Below are positions 1-7,863 of a stretch of 45,732 nt of DNA, piece by piece; positions within the stretch are counted from its first letter, which is position 1; each line of letters opens with the position of its first letter. The translations under genes were made by a program, and so were the position numbers. A model generated the notes under the pieces. That model made no database searches. It worked only from the letters and a program-made list of their open reading frames with translations, and had not been told where the DNA came from. The DNA comes from CAIWXH01 sp964555675. GTDB taxonomy: Bacteria > Chloroflexota > Chloroflexia > Chloroflexales > Chloroflexaceae. Location: the NCBI GenBank assembly GCA_964555675.1, contig CAZKTU010000024.1:1-45732 (forward strand), read 5' to 3'.

Positions 1-56
1 TGGTCTTTGGTCTTTGGTCTTTGGTCTTTGGTCTTTGGTCTTTGGTCTTTGGTCTT
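1..56. repeat. Perfect heptanucleotide tandem array (8 x TGGTCTT)
   Basis: The first 56 bases are eight exact head-to-tail copies of TGGTCTT, followed by non-repetitive sequence. The same heptad, less perfect and arranged as an inverted pair, forms the core of three dispersed elements at 31827-31959, 34132-34260 and 45279-45397. This is probably the edge of a further family member or an expanded array. Because the window begins inside it, its true length is unknown; such arrays often stop short-read assemblies. Confidence 0.97.
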
Positions 57-93
57 CCGTCCCAACATACCTGAGGATGTAGATTCGCAGCCG

Positions 94-122
94 TAGACAT
101 AGGCCTGGCGTACCCATATAAT
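94..122 (+). promoter_or_regulatory. Sigma-70-type promoter for the STAND regulator
   Basis: TAGACA at 94-99 (five of six consensus bases) is followed, after exactly 17 bases, by a perfect TATAAT at 117-122. Transcription would start near 129. That leaves a leader of about 40 bases before the ATG at 168, but only about six before the GTG at 135, so it supports the ATG start. Confidence 0.7.
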
Positions 123-167
123 GATGAAATCCCAGTGTCAATCTGCCGATACTACCTGCGAGCTGCA

Positions 168-3157
168 ATGGCGGCGACCGACTCATTCGGCTACTGGCTG
201 CGGCGGCGGCGAAAAGCGCACGATCTCACCCAGCATAAGCTGGCCGAGCTCGCGGGCTGTACCGAGGCCATGATCCGCCGGATCGAGGCCGACGAGCGTC
301 GGCCATCCAGCCAGCTGGCCGAGCGCCTGGCTGCGGCTCTGGCCGTCGCCCCCGCCGAGCGCGCCGCCTTCCTGCGGGCCGCTCGCGGAGCGGGTCGCGT
401 CGACTTGCTCGAGCTGGCTGTTCTCCCCGCTGGGCCGCCCGCGACCCAACCTGGTGCGCCGGCAACTGCGCACAGCCTGCCAGCCCCGCCCACCAGCTTG
501 ATCGGCCGCGCCGTCGAGGTCGCCGCTGTCTGGGCCCTGCTGTGCCGCCCCTCCGCGCGCCTCGTGAGCCTCACCGGCCCCGGCGGCACCGGCAAGACCA
601 GGCTGGCCCTCCAGGTGGCGGCCGAGCTGCGCGACGAGTTCTCCGACGGGGTTGCCTTCGTCGACCTCACCTCTGTGGACGACCCGGCCCTGACCCTGCC
701 ATTTATTGCTACAGCTCTGGGGCTGCGCGAGCAGGCCGGCACCAGCCCCCACGAGCGGCTCGTGACCTTCCTGCAAGGCCGCCGCCTGCTGCTGCTCGAC
801 AACTTCGAGCAGATCCTGGCGGCCGGGCCCCAGTTGGCCGCCCTCCTGGCCGCCCTGCCGGGCCTGAAGCTACTGGTGACGAGCCGTTTCCCGCTGCGGC
901 TGCAGGTCGAGCAAGAGTACCCAGTGCCCCCGCTCGGCCTGCCGCCCAGTTCCGACGAAGCCGACCCCCAGGCGATCGCCGAGGCCGAGGCGGTGCAGCT
1001 CTTTGTGGCCCGGGCCCTGGCCGCCCGCCCCGGCCTGGAGTGGAACCCTGCGCGCATGCGGGCGACGGCGGCGATCTGCCGCGCTCTCGACGGGCTGCCC
1101 CTGGCGATCGAGCTGGCCGCCGCCTGGGTGCGCCTCTTCACCCCCGAGGCTTTGCTGGCTCACCTTGACCAGCCCCTGACCCTGCTCGTGGGCGGCCCCC
1201 GCGACGGGCCGGACCGCCAGCAGGCCCTGCGTGCGACGATCGACTGGAGCTACCGCTTGCTCGGCTCGGATGAGCAGGCGCTCTTCCGCCAGCTGGGGGT
1301 CTGTGTCGGCGGCTGGACCCTCGAGGCCGCCGAGGCGCTGGCCGCCGACGTCGTCACTTCGGGCCGCTCAATCCTGCTCCTGCTGCGGACACTGGTAGAG
1401 GGGCACCTGATTCAGGCCCGCGAGGGGCACGATGGCGAGCCGCGCTTCGGCCTGCTCGAGACCCTGCGCGAGTATGCCCTGCTGCTCCTGCGCGAGGGCG
1501 GCGAGCTAGAGGCGGCGCGCCGCCGCCATGCCGAGTACTTCGCCGCCCTGGCCGAGCGGGCCGAGCCCCACCTGCATAGCTTCGAGTCGCGCCGCTGGAT
1601 GGACCGGCTCGAGGCCGATTGGGATAACCTGCGGGCGGCCCTGCGCTGGAGCCAGGCGACGCCCGGCGGGGCCGAGCTTGGGCTGACGCTCATGGGGGCG
1701 AGCTGGTGGTTCTGGGAGCTGCGCGGGCGCCGGCGCGAGGCCCGCGAGTGGCTCGTCGCCCTCCTGGCCGACCCGGCCGCCGTGGCTCCGACGCCCGTGC
1801 GGGCCAGGGCGCTCTTCGGCGCGGCGTACNNNNNNNNNNNNNNNNNNNNNNNNNNNNNNNNNNNNNNNNNNNNNNNNNNNNNNNNNNNNNNNNNNNNNNN
1901 NNNNNNNNNNNNNNNNNNNNNNNNNNNNNGGCCGCCGTGGCTCCGACGCCCGTGCGGGCCAGGGCGCTCTTCGGCGCGGCGTACATGGCCAGCCAGGAGC
2001 GCGATTTCAGCTATAGCGACCAGTTGCTCGCCGAGTTGGAGCAGATAGGTGAACAGCAGGGTGACCGGCGCCTCCAGGCGCTTGCCTTCATGGAGCGCGG
2101 CGCGGGGATCCGTGCTGAGGCTAACCCCGTGCCGACGCTCGATCTGCTGCGGCAAAGCCTGGCGATCTTTCAGGAGCTGAACGATGAAGCCGGCATCACC
2201 ATGGCGATCTTCGAGATGGGTTACACACTGAAGACCCCCCAGGCCGACGACTACCTGTGGGAGTCGCTGCGCCGTGCTCGCGCCATCGGCGACTCAAATG
2301 TCATCACGATGTCGCTCTTCAAACTGGGTGGCTACGCCCTCGAGCGCGGCGAGCTTGATCATGCTGAGGCGCTGCTTGAGGAAGCGCAGCGGTCGGGCTC
2401 CGCAGGCGGAGACCTCCGTTCTACGATGCATGCGACAGGGCTTCTCGGCTTCCTCGCCCTGGCCCGGGGGCACCTTGACCAGGCCGAAGCTATCTTCGAG
2501 TATCTCCTCGCACGCGCGCGCGAGCTTGGCGAGCGCATTGAGATCGATCATGCCCTCAGCGGCCTCGTCCTGATCGCCCACTGGCGTGGCGACGGGCTGG
2601 CAGGTGAATTGCTCGTCGCTGAAGCCTTGGCGAACCCGCTCATCAGCGGGCGTCCCTTGCAGGAGGCCTGGCTCATCCGCCTGCGCGGCGCCCTCGCCGA
2701 GCAGCGCGGCGATCTTGCCGCCGCCATGGCCCTGCTGGAGGATGGGCTGGCGCGCTACAGCGCCTTGGCTGACCCCGGCGGCGTCGCGCTGGCCATGGCC
2801 AGCCTTGGTCACCTGCGGCAGCGCATGGGCGACCCGGTGGGGGCGGCCGATGCCTTCCGCGAGAGCATCGCTCCCTTCCACGCTCTGGACAGGCTCGGCG
2901 TTGCTACCTGCCTGATTGGCCTCGCCTCCCTGGCCGAGGCCGCCGGCGCCGACGTGCGCGCCGCCCGGCTCTGGGGCGCCGCCGAGCACATGGGCGCAGG
3001 CAGCCGGCCCGACTGGGCCGACTGCCGCCCCGACGACGCCCCCCGCGTCGCCGCGGCCCGCGCCCGCCTGACTGCCCCCGCGCTCGTCGCCGCCTGGGCC
3101 GCCGGCGCCGCCCTCACCACCGCCGAGGCGGTGGCCGAGGCTCTTGCCGAGCCCTGA
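168..3157 (+). CDS. XRE-HTH / NB-ARC (STAND) ATPase / TPR regulator, interrupted by assembly gap
   Basis: This is a probable nucleotide-gated transcription regulator. An N-terminal helix-turn-helix of XRE type (residues about 8-62, with LTQHKLAELAG) is followed by a P-loop ATPase with Walker A GPGGTGKT at 137-144 and Walker B LLLLDNFEQI around D211. The C-terminal half is helical TPR-like repeats. A run of 100 N interrupts the gene, and the reading frame differs on its two sides. However, the 55 bases before the gap are repeated exactly after it. Removing 1830-1984 restores one continuous frame across LFGAAY/MASQERDF and gives a protein of 944 residues. I therefore call one intact gene, not two fragments. 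The ATG at 168 is preferred over an in-frame GTG at 135 because of promoter spacing. Its target genes cannot be told from the sequence. It ends five bases before the stop of the convergent peroxidase gene. Confidence 0.88.
1775..1829 (+). repeat. 55-bp direct repeat, left copy, abutting the N gap
   Basis: These 55 bases are identical to 1930-1984, immediately beyond the gap. Exact identity ending at the gap on one side and starting at it on the other is what unmerged overlapping contig ends look like. The copy encodes AAVAPTPVRARALFGAAY, and the protein makes sense with only one copy. Confidence 0.95.
1830..1929. other. Assembly gap of exactly 100 N
   Basis: A run of exactly 100 N is a conventional placeholder for a gap of unknown size. 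The identical 55-base flanks indicate that the true gap size is negative: the contigs overlap and no sequence is missing. Confidence 0.95.
1930..1984 (+). repeat. 55-bp direct repeat, right copy, abutting the N gap
   Basis: Exact duplicate of 1775-1829. Deleting this copy together with the N run removes 155 bases and joins the two halves of the STAND regulator in frame. Confidence 0.95.
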
Positions 3158-3162
3158 GGCCG

Positions 3163-4566
3163 CTACCTGCCCGGGAACTCGAAGATCAGCGGCGGCCTGC
3201 CGCTCGGCAGGCTCTTGGGGACGAGCCGCCGTAGTCGCTCCGGCCGGGCCCGCCTGTCGAGCAGGCCCTCGCGCACGAAGGCCACCAGTTGGCGGAATTC
3301 CTGATCGGAGAGCACGATCGGCTGCGCGAGGCGCGGGTCGAGCCGGGCCAGCACCGGCTCCCACGGCCCTGTCGGCCCGGCCAGGTCGGCGTCGAGGCCC
3401 TGGCCGGCCGGGGTGTAGCGCCGCAGGGCTGCCTCTACGTCCAGGTGGTGGCGGATGGCGTCCTCCAGGCTGGTGTAAGCCCCGTTGTGCATGAAGGTTG
3501 GCTGGAGCGCCACGTTCCGCAGCGGCGAGGTGCGGAAGGCGTAACGATCGGCCGGGTCGCCGGTAACCTGCTCGAGGCCGAAGTCCTCGTTGGCGCCGGG
3601 GCCGTCGAAGCTGTTATTGGTGAGGCTCGGCGCGACCTGGGGCACGCCGATCACATGGTTCTGGAAGTCGCTGAACATCTCGTTCGACTGGCCGGCGACG
3701 GCGTGGCAGTCGACGCAGCCGGCCCGCCCGAAGAAGAGCACGGCCCCGCGCTTGAGCTCGGCCGAGAGGGCGTCGTGCTCGCCACGGGCGTAACGGTCGA
3801 TCGGGGCGTTGGCGAAGGTGAGGCTGAACTCGAACTCGGCGATGGCCAGCGCCACCATGTCGAAGCTGACCGGCGCGCCCGCCCGCACGGCGGGAAAGGC
3901 CCTTGCGAAGAGCCGCCTGTAGGCCGGCACTTCGTTGAGTCGGCGGGCCACCTCGGCGCGGATCGCGTGGTTGTCACCCTCGAAGGCGAACCCTGTCACC
4001 TCGGTGCGCTCGGTGGGCGGGATGAAGGCCTGGGCGGCCAGCAGGTGCGGCTGGCCGGAGAGCGATGTGCCCTCGGGGGCGGGGAACTGAAAGCCGGCGC
4101 GGTTGTCGAAGGGGTCGCCCGAGCTGGCGCTGAAGCGCGAGTTCCACATCAGCTTCGGGAAGAAGGCGCTGTTGATCACCGTCGGCGAGCGGCGCATGTT
4201 GCGCGGGCCGGCGCGGCCCGGGCCTACGACGCCGTTGTTCTCGATCCCGATCGCGATCGACTGGGTGTCGCCAAAGCCTGCGCTGGGCGAGTGGCAGCCG
4301 GCGCAGCTGTTATCGTTATTCAGGCCGGTGATCGGATCGAACCAGAGCATACGCCCGACCTCGGCCAGGCGTGGGTTGAGCGCCCGGCCCAGCCGCTGCT
4401 CCAGACTCATCCCGACCCGGCCCGTGAAGCCGGCCTGGGCCAGAGCCGCTTGCAGCTCGCGGTCGAGCCGTTGGTCGCCCCTGTGGGCTTCAGTGACAGT
4501 CGCGCCAAGCAGGGCCGCCCAGCCGAGGGCGAGCAGCGCCAGGCCGATGCTGAGGTGCCGTCGCAT
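3163..4566 (-). CDS. Di-haem cytochrome c peroxidase / MauG-family protein
   Basis: A secreted c-type cytochrome of 467 residues. An N-terminal signal peptide (RRHLSIGLALLALGWAALL, residues about 2-20) precedes two haem-binding CXXCH motifs, CAGCH at 88-92 and CVDCH at 284-288. This is the spacing of bacterial di-haem peroxidases and MauG-like enzymes. The family reduces hydrogen peroxide or carries out radical oxidations outside the membrane using electrons from small donors. The start at 4566 is fixed by a strong Shine-Dalgarno AAGGAGAG five bases upstream. A longer in-frame GTG at 4641 lies inside a hairpin and would bury the signal peptide. The neighbour upstream on the same strand is a small secreted protein, suggesting a shared extracytoplasmic job. 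Whether it is a peroxidase or a MauG-like modifying enzyme cannot be decided here. Confidence 0.9.
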   Translation of the reverse strand: MRRHLSIGLALLALGWAALLGATVTEAHRGDQRLDRELQAALAQAGFTGRVGMSLEQRLGRALNPRLAEVGRMLWFDPITGLNNDNSCAGCHSPSAGFGDTQSIAIGIENNGVVGPGRAGPRNMRRSPTVINSAFFPKLMWNSRFSASSGDPFDNRAGFQFPAPEGTSLSGQPHLLAAQAFIPPTERTEVTGFAFEGDNHAIRAEVARRLNEVPAYRRLFARAFPAVRAGAPVSFDMVALAIAEFEFSLTFANAPIDRYARGEHDALSAELKRGAVLFFGRAGCVDCHAVAGQSNEMFSDFQNHVIGVPQVAPSLTNNSFDGPGANEDFGLEQVTGDPADRYAFRTSPLRNVALQPTFMHNGAYTSLEDAIRHHLDVEAALRRYTPAGQGLDADLAGPTGPWEPVLARLDPRLAQPIVLSDQEFRQLVAFVREGLLDRRARPERLRRLVPKSLPSGRPPLIFEFPGR

Positions 4567-4571
4567 AGGTG

Positions 4572-4579
4572 CTCTCCTT
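4572..4579 (-). promoter_or_regulatory. Ribosome binding site deciding the peroxidase start
   Basis: On the minus strand this reads AAGGAGAG, five bases before the ATG at 4566. It is nearly complementary to the 16S anti-SD and rules in favour of this start over the upstream GTG. Confidence 0.85.
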
Positions 4580-4612
4580 AGACGTGCGGGCGGACGCGCC
4601 GCAAGCATTCCG

Positions 4613-4652
4613 CTTTCTGGTGCAGTGCGGACCAGCCGCACGCACCAGAAAG
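4613..4652. other. Large intergenic hairpin between secreted protein and peroxidase genes
   Basis: CTTTCTGGTGC (4613-4623) pairs perfectly with GCACCAGAAAG (4642-4652). Inside it GTGCGG (4625-4630) pairs with CCGCAC (4636-4641), leaving one bulged A and a five-base loop: 17 base pairs in 40 bases. No U-run follows on either strand, so it is not a textbook intrinsic terminator. It may limit read-through or protect a 3' end between the two minus-strand genes. Confidence 0.8.
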
Positions 4653-4670
4653 GTATACGCTACCGATGCG

Positions 4671-5222
4671 CTACAGCGGGTCGCACGTCAGCGGCTCGCC
4701 GACCTCCTCGAGCCGAACCCAGTTGTCCACGGGCGGGAAGGCGATATTCTCCGCCGTCGGCAGCACGCTCGGGTCGTCCGGGGTGTAGGTCCAGAACCAG
4801 TGGAAGCGGACCTCCAAGTGGTTCTTTTTGCCCTTGTCCTTGATGATGAAGGTGTCGGTGAAATCGACATGGACCGACAAGCGATCGGCCGACTGGGTGA
4901 GCACCGCGTGGTGGATGTACTGGAACCGGCGGCTCTTGCCCGTCGAGTCGACTACCTGGCCATTCACCTCGCGGTCGTCGAAGATCTGGCGGCTGCCGGT
5001 ATAGAAGGTCACCGTCTTGATCGTGTTGTCCGCCGTCCCGGTGCCGCTGAGGTCGTTCGGGATGAGGTTGCAGCCCTCGGGGCCGGCCTTCAAGGTGAAG
5101 GTGACTGGCTCCTGGAAGCGGGTCTTTTCCGTCGTCTTGCCGTCGTCGGCGCTGGCGGGCGTCACGCCGGCCAGCAAGAACAGGGCGAGCAGACCGAGGA
5201 TGAGCCTACGCGTAGCGAGCAT
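4671..5222 (-). CDS. Small secreted protein of unknown family
   Basis: A 183-residue protein with a clear signal peptide (LILGLLALFLLAGV, residues 7-20) and a likely signal peptidase I site after ASA at 23-25. The mature part is polar and looks beta-rich, with one cysteine near the start (GPEGCNLIPND) and one at the C-terminal CDPL; these two could form a disulphide. I do not recognise the family. The start is supported by AGGAGGAA upstream of the ATG. It lies 104 bases upstream of the di-haem peroxidase on the same strand, with a 17-bp hairpin between. It could be a partner or unrelated; no redox or ligand motif is visible. Confidence 0.8.
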   Translation of the reverse strand: MLATRRLILGLLALFLLAGVTPASADDGKTTEKTRFQEPVTFTLKAGPEGCNLIPNDLSGTGTADNTIKTVTFYTGSRQIFDDREVNGQVVDSTGKSRRFQYIHHAVLTQSADRLSVHVDFTDTFIIKDKGKKNHLEVRFHWFWTYTPDDPSVLPTAENIAFPPVDNWVRLEEVGEPLTCDPL

Positions 5223-5327
5223 GTGTTCCTCCTGGTAGTGCGGTTCACTGCGGCTCGAACAGGTCTATGATTGGGCGTGGCCGGGGTAGCTATACTTAAC
5301 TACACCCGCCCCGACCGGGGGTGGTGG

Positions 5328-5351
5328 AAAGCGCGACAAAAAGCGCGACAA
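5328..5351. repeat. Tandem 12-bp direct repeat in divergent promoter region
   Basis: AAAGCGCGACAA occurs twice head to tail (5328-5339 and 5340-5351) in the 205-base region between the secreted-protein gene and the chemosensory operon. TATACTTA motifs lie on both sides (5291-5298 and 5389-5396). A duplicated box in a divergent promoter region suggests a regulator binding site, but no regulator can be named. I found no convincing -35 for either TATACTTA. Confidence 0.5.
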
Positions 5352-5427
5352 AAGCCCGGCTGCGTAAGGCCCTGGGTGTATACTTAGCCCACTGCTCCGC
5401 CGAAGCGCGTCATCCCCAGGCCTCACA

Positions 5428-5886
5428 ATGAGCGATCGTGCGCAGAATCCCAGTGCCGATCCCGTCGCTGCCCTCGTCGTCAGGGCCGCCGACGAACTCT
5501 TTGCCCTCCCTGGTGCCGCCGTGCGCGAGGTGACCCGCTGGCGCGCCCCCACCCCCGTGCCCGGCGCCCCGGCCGTGATCGCCGGTATCATCAGCCAGCG
5601 CGGTATCGTCATCCCTGTGGTCGACCTGCGCCTCATGCTCGGCCTGCCAGCGGTCGCCCCCGACCGCGCGACCCGCCTGGTCGTCGCCCACCACGAGGCC
5701 ACAGACCTGGCGCTGCTCGTCGATGCCGTGATCGACCTGGCGCCACTGCCCGCTATCCTCGACGCACCCCCCGCCGGGCTCGATCCCGCCCGCGCTCGGC
5801 TCCTCTCTGCCGTTATGCGCTACGACGATCGCCCGCTGGCTGTGCTCAGTCTCGCTGCCCTGGTCGCCGCCATCGCCGACCAATGA
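5428..5886 (+). CDS. cheW: CheW adaptor protein
   Basis: A 152-residue single-domain CheW protein, which couples receptors to the CheA kinase at the inner face of the membrane. The beta-barrel pattern is clear: ELFALPGAAVREV near the start, then PGAPAVIAGIISQRGIVIPVVDLR (residues about 45-68), which is the hallmark CheW stretch, then LALLVDAV. It is the first gene of a same-strand chemosensory run. A TATACTTA box lies 34 bases upstream, but a -35 is not evident. It differs strongly from the second CheW-like gene at 5929, so the two are not recent duplicates. Confidence 0.9.
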   Translation: MSDRAQNPSADPVAALVVRAADELFALPGAAVREVTRWRAPTPVPGAPAVIAGIISQRGIVIPVVDLRLMLGLPAVAPDRATRLVVAHHEATDLALLVDAVIDLAPLPAILDAPPAGLDPARARLLSAVMRYDDRPLAVLSLAALVAAIADQ

Positions 5887-5928
5887 TGGGGCCTTCTGTG
5901 TGCCTCAATGGTATGAGCTATCCCTACT

Positions 5929-6348
5929 ATGAGCGATGAAGGGTCGCTGTTGCTCGAGGTGTATACATCCACGCGGCGCTATCTGGCGCCGCGGGGGCAC
6001 CTTGACTATCTCGCGCAGGTGTCCGCTGAGGCCCCGCCCGCCACTGATGCGGGGGGCCGCCCCCTCATCGTGCGCGAGCTCGGGCCGCTGCTCGACCCCC
6101 TCGATCTCGGTTCGCCCGGACGACGCCACGCCCTCATCGTGACCCTGCGTCGGCGCAGCGTGGCCCTCCTGGTCGAGCGAGCCGAAGCCCTCGCCGCCCC
6201 TGGCGCTGTGCAGCCCCTTGGACCCCTGCTTGAGCGTCGTCTCGCCCGGCCCTGGCTGATCGGCGCCGTCGTGATCGACGAGACGCCCGTCATGGTGCTC
6301 GACCTGCGGCGCATCGCCGCCGATGTGGCTCTCGGCGCAGCCTGGTAG
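5929..6348 (+). CDS. Second, divergent CheW-like adaptor
   Basis: A 139-residue CheW-like protein. The N-terminal half is atypical, but the C-terminal half has the fold signature WLIGAVVIDETPVMVLDLRR (residues about 109-128). The usual G-x-I-x-x-R-G-x-x-I-P loop is reduced to GAVVIDETPVMVL, lacking the arginine-glycine step. It probably occupies a specialised adaptor or coupling position between receptor and CheA. It sits 42 bases after cheW and 33 before the receptor gene. The start has no strong Shine-Dalgarno and is assigned from the ORF and homologous spacing. Confidence 0.75.
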   Translation: MSDEGSLLLEVYTSTRRYLAPRGHLDYLAQVSAEAPPATDAGGRPLIVRELGPLLDPLDLGSPGRRHALIVTLRRRSVALLVERAEALAAPGAVQPLGPLLERRLARPWLIGAVVIDETPVMVLDLRRIAADVALGAAW

Positions 6349-6381
6349 GGCCTCTGCTGCGAAGAACGAACGGACACGGCT

Positions 6382-7857
6382 ATGCAAACCACAGCTGGAC
6401 GCCTCGTCGGCCTCGACGACCACGAGCAGCTGACCATCCTGCGCGACAATGTGGGTATGTTGCGTATCCTGGTGCTCAGCGGCATGGGCCTCGTGCTGCT
6501 CTGCTGGGCCGTCGTGCTTGCGCTCTGGGGGCTCGCCCGTATCGACGGCGGCGCCACCCTCGGCGCAACCCTGATCAGCGCCCTGGCCCTCGCGGCGTAC
6601 GGCGTCGCCCTCGTGCTCGTGCGGCGCGGGCGCACCGCCCTCGGCGGGCGCGTGCTCTTCTACGGCATGGTCCTCTGCGCCGCCCTGGTCGCGCTGCTCT
6701 TCGGCGGCGCCACCGGCCCCCTCGCCCTGCTCTTCCTCGTGCCCATCGTCAGCGCGGGGCTGCTCGGCAGCGGGCGCGACAGCCTCTTCGTGGCCCTGGC
6801 CGCCGTGGGGGCCTACCTGCTCCTCTTCGTCGCTCAGGGCGCCGGCCTCTACCGCCCGATGGCCCTGCCCCCGGCTGTGAGCGCCGCCGCCTTCCTCGCC
6901 ACCGCCGCCGTCCTGGCCGCCATGGCCTGGCTGAGCGGGCGCGACCTGGCCCGCGTGATCGAGCAGTCGCGCGAGCGCGCCGAGGAGCTGCTGCACAAGA
7001 CCGAGCAGCTGCTCGAGAAGAGCATCCAGCAGGTCGAGCTGGGCAGCGAGCTGGGCTCGGCCGCCCAAGAGCTGCAGACGGCCTCGCGCCAGCAGGCCAG
7101 CGGCGCCACCGAGCAGGCCAGCGCCGTCAGCGAGGTCTCGACCACCATCGAGGAGCTCGGCAGCACCGCCCGCCAGATCGCCCAGTCGGCCGACCATGTC
7201 TCGCAGGCCGCCCAGCAGACTCTCGAGAACCTCAGCGATGGCCAGAGCGCGGTCGACGAGAGCATCCAGGCCATGGAGCGCATCCGCGGCCGCGTCGCCG
7301 ATGTCTCGACCCGCGTCCTGAGCCTGGGCGAGCGCTCGCAGCAGATCGGCGAGATTATCGACCTGATCGACGATATCTCGGACGAGACCCACCTGCTGGC
7401 CCTCAACGCGGCGATCGAGGCGGCCGGCGCGGGCGAGCACGGGCGGCGCTTCGCCGTCGTCGCCGCCGAGGTGAAGAGCCTGGCCAATCGCACCCTGGCC
7501 GCCGCCCGCGAGGTCAAGGGCGTGATCGCCGAGATCCGCCACGCCACCGCCGCCGCCGTCCTGGCCGCCGAGGAGGGCAGCAAGGAGGTCGAGCGCGGCG
7601 TCGAGCTGGCCCATCGGGCCGGCCAGACCATGGACAATATCGTTATGGTGGCCGAGCGCACCGCCCAAAGCGCGGCCGAGATCGGCCTGGCCACCGCTCA
7701 GCAGCAGAGCGCGAGCGAGCAGGTGGTCGAGACCATGCGCGAGATCGCCGAGGTGGCGCGTCAGACGGCCCTCGGCGCGCGCCAGATGGCCGAGTCGGCC
7801 GCCATGCTCACCGCCATCGCCGACCGCCTCCACGGGATTGTCGCGATCGACGAGTAG
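6382..7857 (+). CDS. Six-TM methyl-accepting chemotaxis-type receptor without HAMP
   Basis: A 491-residue receptor. Six predicted membrane helices (about 27-50, 58-76, 85-103, 105-122, 127-147 and 155-175) replace the usual periplasmic sensor. No HAMP domain is visible; a long coiled coil starts straight after TM6. The signalling tip reads DETHLLALNAAIEAAGAGE, then GRRFAVVAAEV. By alignment to E. coli Tsr, N342 matches N381. G349 sits where the trimer-contact arginine R388 is normally found, R356 replaces a glycine, and the usual QTN is ETH (335-337). The protein may sense a membrane or intramembrane state and may be tuned to the private CheW/CheA set encoded around it. Its stop lies six bases before cheA. 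Confidence 0.9.
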   Translation: MQTTAGRLVGLDDHEQLTILRDNVGMLRILVLSGMGLVLLCWAVVLALWGLARIDGGATLGATLISALALAAYGVALVLVRRGRTALGGRVLFYGMVLCAALVALLFGGATGPLALLFLVPIVSAGLLGSGRDSLFVALAAVGAYLLLFVAQGAGLYRPMALPPAVSAAAFLATAAVLAAMAWLSGRDLARVIEQSRERAEELLHKTEQLLEKSIQQVELGSELGSAAQELQTASRQQASGATEQASAVSEVSTTIEELGSTARQIAQSADHVSQAAQQTLENLSDGQSAVDESIQAMERIRGRVADVSTRVLSLGERSQQIGEIIDLIDDISDETHLLALNAAIEAAGAGEHGRRFAVVAAEVKSLANRTLAAAREVKGVIAEIRHATAAAVLAAEEGSKEVERGVELAHRAGQTMDNIVMVAERTAQSAAEIGLATAQQQSASEQVVETMREIAEVARQTALGARQMAESAAMLTAIADRLHGIVAIDE

Positions 7858-7863
7858 GCTGCC

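Noticed and set aside
1..56. CRISPR array
   Set aside because: Repeat unit is seven bases with no spacers, and no cas gene is present.
1706..1829. A separate second gene beginning before the N gap and continuing to 3157
   Set aside because: Its start lies in the wrong frame of the STAND gene and depends on reading through the Ns; collapsing the 55-bp duplicate explains both halves as one gene.
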